A DNA stretch of 64,000 nucleotides from Alentia gelatinosa (taxonomy: Eukaryota > Annelida > Polychaeta > Phyllodocida > Polynoidae). The DNA lies in assembly GCA_950022655.1 (NCBI GenBank), contig OX465581.1, positions 35,683,300 to 35,747,299 of the forward strand. The letters run 5' to 3'. Positions 56,220-64,000 of this stretch are shown one piece after another; position 1 is the stretch's first letter; every line of letters begins with the position of its first letter. A program made the position numbers and the translations under genes. A model generated the notes under the pieces. It did no database searches. It was not told the origin of the DNA and worked only from the letters and a program-made list of their open reading frames with translations.

Positions 56220-58416
56220 ATTACATAATACACAGGAGGTAATGTTTCCTGCTGCAGCAAGGACAGTCAATTGATTACAAATGCCTGTGTCAAGACAAGG
56301 TTCACTGGTTCAACTCAGGAAGGAATATCACTGATGAAGGTCACTTGCCAGATCTAGAGGGTAAACCGCCATGGAGATCTACGGAATGTGAACTAACGAA
56401 GACTCCTCCGGTGTGAAAAGCATAAAGGTCTCTGTGATGTTTAAGCTGCCCTGGTGACTGCATGAGGGACCGATGATGGAATGGTACATAACCCAGTCGC
56501 ATGTTTGAATTTTCCCATTACTAATGAAATACTTTTAGAGGATAGGTCCTATTCACTCACACTCAGAGTTTAGTCTTTAATATATCTAAGATTTTGAACC
56601 TTCAAGTAGCACTCTGCAAACTGTGTGAACACTTCAATTTTACACCTTGGTAGCGTGACTTCGATACGCGTCCCAGAATACTCATGTCTGGTGGGGGTGA
56701 CCGTTCAACTACTTACACATTGTCATGAATCTTTATTTGTACACGAGATATCTCAGTATTGTTCGGGTAAAAGGTGTTACAGTGAAAGCTATGGTAAAGA
56801 GCATATCAGAAGTATATAAACAGTCAACCTTCTAAACATTCAAAACGTGTCAGATGTCATGAGTGCATCAAGTACTTATGTCATTGTCTAGGCAATGATA
56901 TTTGGATTAATAGTATTCTCTTAAAAACTGGGTCAATTGTAGACTCGAAGTAATAACAAAGATTAGATATACATATATCTGGTATCTGGAGGATAATATT
57001 CTTCTCAGATTTAGTCAACGTATCATATTCCATGTGCATACTAAAAAGATCAACACCACCGTCAACAGTAAAATATGTGGCATATCTTTATACAGAAGGA
57101 CCCATCTTATAGATAGTGAAGAAGAAAGAGTGGGGATCCGTCACAAAGATGCTACAATTTTACTCACATTTTGCATCTTTTGAATGATTCTTGGCCACAA
57201 AAAGTCAATTCTTATTACAGACCGGTGCACCATAACATTAATACTCTACCCGTTACAGATATTATTCAGTGATATCCATGTATATGACATCATTGTTTAT
57301 GGCACATCGATTATCACCCACAGTACAAAATTGTATAGAGAGAACATTTATTCAGCTTTAGTCATGGGTATAAGTGTGAACAATAAAACAGTTAAATCAA
57401 CTGAACATTTGTATTGAATGGTTCCTTGCATTAATAGTATCAACATTGGTGTATGAGTTAACGGAGCCGACTGATCTATTGATCAGTTAGCAATATTCAT
57501 CAAGATTTTATCCCAAAGGAAAGCACTTTTAGCATGAAAAGGTGTACCAGAATTATTCATTGACAATTTTTTCTTAAGTTGTCGTAGAGCATAAAGAGAT
57601 GCAGACAAGAACTTTACAAAAGGACCCACTAAATCAATAGTAGAAAAACAATGTATCGACAGCTAATGAATTATCTATTAAGGTCACACAAGTGAATGGT
57701 AGGCTTACCATGTAATCATTATATAGCGCCAAATGTAGGTATGATTCCAATTCTGATTAAGGTTTTAATATGTATTGAATTAGCATATTCATATAAAAAA
57801 GGGTGAGACTCTACTTATGAAGTTACCAGAATGTAGGAAATATGTTATTTCAAGGTATATCGGGCAAATCACCTTGAAAATGTATGTATTCTACAACACT
57901 TTGAGATCATCATATTCAATTTTCAGGATGATATTTGTTGACAATGTTTGATTATTGCCATAACTATCATGGAATTCTTCGATAGGAATACACCTAACCA
58001 TAAGTTGTGAATAATTGTTTTTTCATTGCTATCGCTATTCCAGCGCTATCCTTGCGGAAATTTTGTAAAATTGTAAAATCGTAAAATTGATTACCACAGA
58101 GACATCAGAAGTGGACACAGACCCTGACGGCATCATTCTCTACCTTCTATTGGACCCTGTTTTTCCTTTCTCAATCCAGATAATCATTTTTTCTCTTTCA
58201 CTATTGTATAAAAGTCGTAGTCAAGCATGTAAATTTCCTGACCTGGAGCCACTTGGAAATAAATATTACTCTACCTAAGTTGACCTCCAGCTAAAATAAA
58301 AGACTTTAAAAAGGAGGACAGCTCCACTCCTACATGAAAATACAGTTTTAATATAAACTTGCATAGTGACGTAGTGGGCTGAAGTAACTGGGTATTTATA
58401 TGGGTCACTGTTATAA
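56220..58416. other. Gene-free stretch
   Basis: About 2.2 kb of AT-rich sequence with short ORFs only. No repeat structure recognised. Confidence 0.4.
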
Positions 58417-58820
58417 CAGGGTTCGTACAGAGCCTGGAAAACCTGGAAAAGTCTGGAATTATGCTTTTGGGATTTCCAGGCCTGAAAAAGCCTGGAATTC
58501 TCACAGAGAGCCTTCAAAAACCTGGAAGAGCCTGGGAAATTTAGTTTTGCATAAAAACATTTTTTTTAGAATAGGAAATTCTGGACATTTATTAGATTTC
58601 CTCAACTACGGTACCTCACTGCCTATGAAATTTCAGTGACTTGGATTAAATAGTTTCAAAAATCCCTTTTGCTAATAACATAGCATGGTTTTGATTGTTT
58701 GTCTTCATATTTCATTCACTAGCAAGATGGTATTGATTCACATTGTAAAGTGCCTGGAAAAGAAATATTAGAGCCTGGAAAAGCCTGGAATTTTATTGGG
58801 CTGTCCATGTACGAACCCTG
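58417..58820. mobile_element. MITE with CAGGGTTCGTAC ends
   Basis: Perfect 12-bp TIRs, CAGGGTTCGTAC (58417-58428) and GTACGAACCCTG (58809-58820). Subterminal AGCCTGGAAAA repeats run in both ends (many copies of CCTGGAA). The block TTTCAGTGACTTGGATTAAA near 58632 also occurs near 8197, inside the 7151-9501 element. The CAGGG terminus suggests hAT, but I see no convincing 8-bp duplication. Confidence 0.75.
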
Positions 58821-60172
58821 GTTTATTGAATGTCAACCTGGTTTATACATGTAGGATGCGTATGAGCTATAATACTGGCTTGGTTTCACATAGTGTCAGT
58901 CCTCTCCATAATGGACTTCTTTGGAAGAAGGAACTTTTAAGTCTTTTTACTCTAAAATCATCACAACCGGGTATGGCAGCAGGCTTAATCATCAGTACTA
59001 TAACATATGCATCAGTACCAATAATATCGATCTCAATGGTGGTTGATTGGTCTAATCATACAAACTGAGTCTAGCGCTTTAGTAATCTGCTTTTAATTGT
59101 CCTTATAATGGGTCCCTCTGGTTGGATAATTCCAGAAATTAGTATCATTTTAGAACTTAACTGTACACATGACATGGCTTTGAGTCAAATATAATTATTT
59201 TTGGTTTAGTGTCGGAAGAGCTGTCTTTTCCAGTTCACGAATTTGGCACCCCAGCGCTAGGCGCAGGCTGGCAGGGATCGGCCAGAAACCTCACTATGGA
59301 GGGTAGTTTTCTCGAGGACACGACCTCAGGCCCACAGGTAATGGTTCATTTCATAACCCTGGCTGTCCATTCCACACAGGGCGGTCTAATTGGTAGGTAG
59401 GGGTTGCTCAATGAGTATGCAACATCGGGGCGTATTTATTTGAAGATCACTACATATGGAATATTTCTGCGGGGGTATCTCGTTAAAAATGATGATAAAA
59501 TGGGTAAATAGATAGCATTTCTCATCTATAGCTAGCATAAGCAAAACATACAATGCATTTTACGTGTTTGTTTTTTTTTGCTGTTGCTTTATTTTATTGG
59601 GCAACGATTCAATGATAAAAGGACCCTCGCTCTTCCATCATCCCACAACAGTTACACACACATACATATTACATATATATAACAAGTTATAAATAAAGAT
59701 ATTTACATAACATGGTGATATCGGTATGTACAGAGTGAAAAACAGTAGGCAATGGAATGTGTTGTAATACATGATGGCAATCGATAAACACGGTTAATAA
59801 ATGATATATTTATCATAGTGGTTCAATGTACACAGCTTGTGTTTAACAGTTGGTGTGTTTCATCAGGACGGTAATGGATAGATATGTTGTAAATATGAAA
59901 ATAACCTGAGTATTGGTCAATAGTAATAGCTAATACTCAACCATCTGAGATGGAAACTGATTGGCTCTCTAGGTCTGTCATAAACACAGGTCTATGCAGG
60001 GCATAAGGAAATACATAAGGAAAGCGAAGTGCCTACTAACGAGCTAACCGCAAGGTTCCAATTCAAGTCGACAAACCTCATTTTGAACCTAGAATTAGAT
60101 TTTCTAAACGCCAAATGGGTTTTATGAACTTTCCTTGAGATTTTCAGATGAGCGATTCCAGAGAACACCACC
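58821..60172. other. Mostly gene-free stretch
   Basis: Apart from the candidate exon at 59210-59337, no gene or repeat is recognised. Confidence 0.35.
59210..59337 (+). other. Candidate orphan exon
   Basis: A 128-bp open, GC-richer segment preceded by a T-rich tract ending TTTGGTTTAG and followed by CACAGGTAATG, i.e. a plausible acceptor and donor. In one frame it reads SEELSFPVHEFGTPALGAGW and continues to TTSGPQ. I recognise no domain, and no partner exon was found within the window. Confidence 0.25.
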
Positions 60173-60360
60173 TCTAGATTTGCCGATAGGGCACCTTGTA
60201 CATGATGCGAGTGTGTCCACCATGAGGAGGCGCCAGCTGGGCAGGTGAGATCTGTGTGTTCATTGCAAGATTTTTTTGGAAAACCATCGATGTCATGGTT
60301 GTTGTCCCTGCTGTTGCCATAGTGGCAGGGGTTGGTGTTTGTTTGGTTTGATTCAACATC
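60173..60360 (-). pseudogene. Gag-like ORF relic, distal part
   Basis: Open minus-strand frame, about 61 codons, rich in T, P and M (NQTKQTPTPATMATAGTTTM), ending in YKVPYRQI. It may continue the frame at 60641-60772, from which it is separated by the SINE. No domain is recognisable. Confidence 0.25.
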
Positions 60361-60369
60361 TAGTTAACC

Positions 60370-60640
60370 ATTATAGGACCTTACCCGACTTTCCCGGGGT
60401 TCTATTACACCACAAGGGTGGTGATCGAATCTATGTAATGAATTCAGGTAGATATCTCACCCCTACATATTTACCAAGGTGAGAGTTCTTTTACTTCCCA
60501 CACCACATAGACATGGTATGAGAAGGATTGGCCTTTCATATAGCAGTAAATCTACTACTGCTGGGGATTGGACTCAACCCAAAGGTCCTACAACCTTGGG
60601 GTTACAAGTTCAGTGCTCTAACTACTGAGCTAACTCCCCA
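60370..60640 (-). mobile_element. tRNA-derived SINE
   Basis: The head at 60562-60640 (minus) folds as a decayed tRNA. The A box is TTAGCTCAGTAGTTAGAGCA, with a GCTC/GAGC D stem; an anticodon-like CTTGTAA follows; the B box is GGTTGAGTCCAATCC; and TGGGGA/TCCCCA close the acceptor stem. The GAGCACTG..CTTGTAA block points to tRNA-Thr (TGT) as the source. The body probably extends to about 60370. The 3' tail and target duplication are unclear. Confidence 0.65.
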
Positions 60641-60772
60641 CCCCAGGGGTTGGTGGTTGAACATGGCATTCCATAGGTCTGCCTGGAGGGTAGCATTTCT
60701 GCAGGCTAGCTGGTCTATGTGGTCCATCTGCTCTTTTAACTTAGCCCACAGGGTGTCATACTTTGGCAGGGT
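60641..60772 (-). pseudogene. Gag-like ORF relic, N-terminal part
   Basis: From an ATG at about 60770, the minus strand reads MATTLPKYDTLWAKLKEQMD and continues through a helical DHIDQLACRNATLQADLWNA segment before running into the SINE. The pattern is that of a short coiled coil at the start of a retroelement gag-like protein. Assignment is weak. Confidence 0.3.
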
Positions 60773-60828
60773 GGTAGCCATCTTGGGTGCACCACCATCC
60801 TCTTGCTGTGTTTCTGTTGAGGGGATGA

Positions 60829-61063
60829 GGGAGCTGTTTCAAAAGTCGGGAGGGTGCTAAACGAGAGTACTCATCGCCAAAGCGAGAGCTAACAATGGCA
60901 CTTCGAGGCGTCGGTGTTGAGGTGGAGGTGCCGCTCGCTATTGGGTATTGGTAGCGGTTTTGCTGCCGCTTTGATTCAAAGTGCCGCTCGCTGTTGCGGC
61001 CTCCCGCTTTCAAAATGTGACGTGCCGCTGGCGAGACCTCACTCGACTTTTGAAACAGCTCCC
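60829..61063. mobile_element. 235-bp MITE with 20-bp perfect TIRs
   Basis: GGGAGCTGTTTCAAAAGTCG at the left is matched by its exact complement ending at 61063. GCCGCTCGC and GCGAGCGGCA-like repeats lie inside. No coding content. Confidence 0.8.
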
Positions 61064-62120
61064 AGAGCTCCGTTATCAAGGAATGTGTGTATCGTTGGAT
61101 ACAATTAAATGCTGAAGGCTCTGTCAAGGTTGGTGACTGCAGTGGTAGTCTTGCCTCAGTGCAAGAGGCACTGGAGGCTACTGCCGATGGCTTTGGTGTG
61201 GATGGTGCTGCTGACGTGGGCGGGCCACCTTTGGAGCTGGCTGCCGGCTGATTTTATCTGACATTGGTGGCCATGAGAGGTGTTTTCATGGTGTTTTGCT
61301 GAACATGCTTGCTGGAGATCATACCGAGTAGCTTATAAGTTCTCCACCAGTGTTGTGTATGATAGGAATCTAAATGCGTGACTCCAAGACCTGTTACAAG
61401 CTTTATTGCGATGACTGCTAGCTGCGGACCGCCCAGGGATACCTCTAGATGCTGCCTAATGCCTTGCTCCAGGTTTACAACATGGGGCCGACAATAAATT
61501 GGAATGTAACACCAACAACTGTGGTCACTGTACCACTCGTCTGGTTTTCCAATAGTATTGATCCTATACCCTACAATAGCACAGGTGGCATGACAGATCT
61601 GCAGGGGCAGTGTTGATGGTAGTTGTCCACTATCAGAATAAAAAAAAGCAATGAATGGAAGTGGTATCTTGGCAATGGTGGCATTGGCCAGTAATTGAAA
61701 ATTGGTGAATAGTTTAGTCGGGCAGTGGACTTCAAATGCAAGAATGAACTTTGATCCTTCCCTCTACTGCATTCTCGAATTATCACACAAAAAGTATCAC
61801 TTTGGTACTGTAAATCACCGACAAGCCCAGGTTAGCAATGACAGCTGAAGGCATGCTAGACAATACCCTATCTGAGGTACCGCAAAGCTCAGAAGAACTT
61901 GTGAGAGTACTGCGAGGACTGATCAACATCGCAGGTGCATCCTCATGTGGAGGGGAAGTACAGGATCAGGTGCAACGGATCCTCGAGGGCGCCGCCCATG
62001 CACTAGGATAAACAGATAAGACCTCCTAGGTTCTTCCTGCATGAATATGTATTTTCTGGCCCTTCATAAATTAGAACCTCGCTCAATGAACTGACCATGG
62101 CAGAATATCTCTGGGGCTAG
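61064..62120. other. Stretch with possible retroelement relics
   Basis: Near 61850-62010 the + strand has an open run including SSEELVRVLRGLINIAGASS, followed by a stop at the LINE insertion. It may be part of the DIRS-like relic further right, but I cannot show this. Confidence 0.3.
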
Positions 62121-62577
62121 ATGAGCCAGCCTATCCATAAGTGGTGGACGGAAGATTGTAATAACATCTTTGAAAATAGAGAAACAAATACCAGGTTATC
62201 AGTGAAAAAGGTGATAAAAATTAAGAGGCCAAATACAGAAAAATTTAGAAAATCTCCACTCTTGATTGGTGCAAAAATGTGGAATAAAATTTCTAGAGAA
62301 ACACAAAACGTGCCGAGGGGTAGTACTTTCAAAGCCAGAGTAAAGGAAGAGCTCATAGGAGTAGACTTACAAGACTACAGTTAAGTTAGTTAAGTGGATC
62401 ATAAGATCATATCTCTATCAGCATGATGACAAAACTGTATTGGCTGTGCTGTGACTTGTTTTGTACTGTCTTTTGTGATGAATATCAGCTTTACTGACTA
62501 TTATATGGAAGAACGCCCTAGCGGCGAATATGATATGTCCTATGTATATCTATGTATCTACTGAATAAAAAAAAAGA
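62121..62577 (+). mobile_element. LINE 3' end, 5'-truncated
   Basis: The open 87-codon tail ending at 62384 contains RKSPLLIGAKMWNKISRETQ then GSTFKARVKEEL, the usual C-terminal signature of non-LTR reverse transcriptases. The 3' UTR ends in GAATAAAAAAAAAGAAAAAA (about 62556-62577), a poly(A)-like tail. 5' truncation is typical of LINE insertion. Confidence 0.65.
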
Positions 62578-62984
62578 AAAAATGGGGATGGATCCGGCTG
62601 ATGATGGTGCATATCCCCAAGGTGCTTGAGGATTCTCGGGAATACTCCTTTGACCAGCTGCGTAGATGGTCCAAGGAGTGTCGTTGTCATGCACGCACCT
62701 GGGTTGGCTAAGTGCTTCAGGCAGGAACAAAAGGCCAGATAGGCAGGTAGAAAAGCAGGAACTCACCTAGGTAAATTGTTTAATCAAGGGGCATGTATAC
62801 ACCCCACTGGCCATCTGGACCAAGGCCAGAAACAATTTCCCATCTGCGAGTGTCTTTTCAACCTGTCATCGTACCACTGACTGGAGATACTGCCAAGTGG
62901 CGGCACTACTCGAATGATAGCAGCAGCCCCAACGCAAGGCGACACTGCAGATGAACTATCCCAGGCCTATCTGCTACAGCTGCT

Positions 62985-63340
62985 ACTCCAGTGGCTGTAG
63001 TGAAGCCCCCACAATGGATCAGCCATGAGGAGTTTGGTGATACTATAAAAGGAAAATGGCCTTGCCCCCGTCAAGGCCCATGGCAGGCACATCAGTTAAA
63101 CATACAGGCCTATATAAAAGGACGCAAATCAGGACTCCCTAACTACGCGAGTGCCAGGATACCCCTCTCATCAGGCCTCAAAATCATCACCCGATACCAT
63201 GATCTTCAATGGCTGGACTTCCTGGAGTTTGGCTGGCCTTCAGGCTACACCCGTCAGACCCTCCTGACCCCAAACGACAGAAATCACGCCTGAGCTACAG
63301 GTCAACTGGAGGCGGTCAGGGACTAAGTCTGGAAGGAGCT
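62985..63340 (+). pseudogene. DIRS-like retroelement fragment
   Basis: Residues NYASARIPLSSGLKI, then LQWLDFLEFGWPSGYT, then NDRNHA and (after a stop) ATGQLEAVRD resemble the segment that precedes reverse transcriptase in DIRS-like elements of marine animals (RIPVPSGLK, DFLEFGWPxGY, NHxSA, VxxYxxxEL). Two in-frame stops interrupt it. No recombinase or terminal repeats seen. Confidence 0.4.
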
Positions 63341-64000
63341 CAGGCAGACCTCAACTTGTTTACGGTATTGGCAGCTCACTGTAATGACCCCTCCACCATC
63401 ACACCCTCAACAACAGTCTATCCGCTCTGGGTGGTCCAACCAAAAGGGGGCAACGCAATCGTTACGGACGGCAGCTACTGTGCGCAAGCAACGACCACCA
63501 GATGGTTTCTGTACACCTCCAAGTCTGTGGTGTCCTCATAGGATACGCCACCTTTGAGCACCATGCAGCAGTAGTGAGGGAGCTCTGGCTTTCACTAGCA
63601 GGTAATTATATTGACCTCAAACTTAGCCAGGCATCGGATCAGGAACTATGCCTCCCATATGCAGCGGCTCGTGACTTAGTATCTGTTTTAGCAGGGGCTT
63701 GGGCCTCGGGCCTAGCCATGGAAATGGACATAGCTCTCATGTCAACTCATGTCCCATCAACGTTACTCTCACGGATATGTAAACCCTCTTTACAAGTACG
63801 ATGCTACTTCACCAACTGATGAAGACCTCTCCCAGAGGAGTGACCTCGGGTTCTACTAAATAGAACAAGAGCCATCAGGCGAGTAGGTTCATCAACTTTG
63901 TAGCCTGGTACTGCACTGGTCCCTTATAAACATCTCCCCACAAGGTTGGCCTCGCACCCCTCTCATAAGATCTCACACTCTCTAAGTGGTATTCTGTACA
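63341..64000. other. Unassigned right edge
   Basis: Open frames at 63209-63541 and 63502-63819 (110 and 105 codons) have no domain I recognise. They could be decayed parts of the neighbouring retroelement. The window ends without a further feature. Confidence 0.3.

Overview
This window is eukaryotic nuclear DNA, almost certainly from a marine invertebrate animal. The evidence is spliced genes with GT-AG introns, AATAAA poly(A) signals, an animal-type progestin/adipoQ receptor, an animal-style membrane-anchored GH3 gene, and a dense mix of LINE, Penelope-like, Ty3-like, DIRS-like, SINE and MITE remnants. I cannot name the species. A hemichordate, lancelet or lophotrochozoan would all fit, and nothing in the sequence separates them.

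Genes. Three protein-coding loci are well supported. (1) A GH3-domain (acyl-acid amido synthetase-like) gene on the + strand at 11215-16513: eight coding exons, 631 codons, with an N-terminal hydrophobic anchor. (2) A second GH3 copy at 34023-39126 with the same exons 3 to 8, of identical lengths and phases, but no recognisable exons 1 and 2. (3) An intronless 650-residue seven/eight-TM receptor of the PAQR (membrane progestin receptor) family at 53820-55772. It is preceded by a pure run of 25 CTG triplets and carries a polyglutamine tract in its long N-terminal tail.

Layout. 1-11 kb is gene-poor, with a GTAAGT-rich minisatellite, a foldback DNA element (6110-6902) and a PIF/Harbinger-like element (7151-9501). 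GH3 copy 1 follows at 11.2-16.5 kb. 17.4-22.1 kb is a nested transposon graveyard: a LINE, a foldback element of the 6.1-kb family containing two further MITEs, and a Ty3-like relic. 23.6-30.2 kb is a satellite array of about 33 monomers of about 201.5 bp, arranged as two opposed arms of equal length with different higher-order periods. 30.3-33.6 kb holds hairpin elements and a TIR element. GH3 copy 2 is at 34.0-39.1 kb. 41.9-44.1 kb and 51.2-51.9 kb carry a modular family of paired hairpin elements. 44.2-47.4 kb is a decayed gene-like TE protein on the minus strand, split by a 5'-truncated Penelope-like element. 58.4-64 kb holds a MITE, a tRNA-derived SINE, a LINE 3' end and a DIRS-like relic.

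The genes show no obvious pathway relation to each other. The most interesting signals are structural: the opposed satellite array lying between the two GH3 exon sets, the possibility that one pair of 5' exons serves both sets, and the recurrent two-hairpin elements whose architecture is kept while their terminal repeats have changed.
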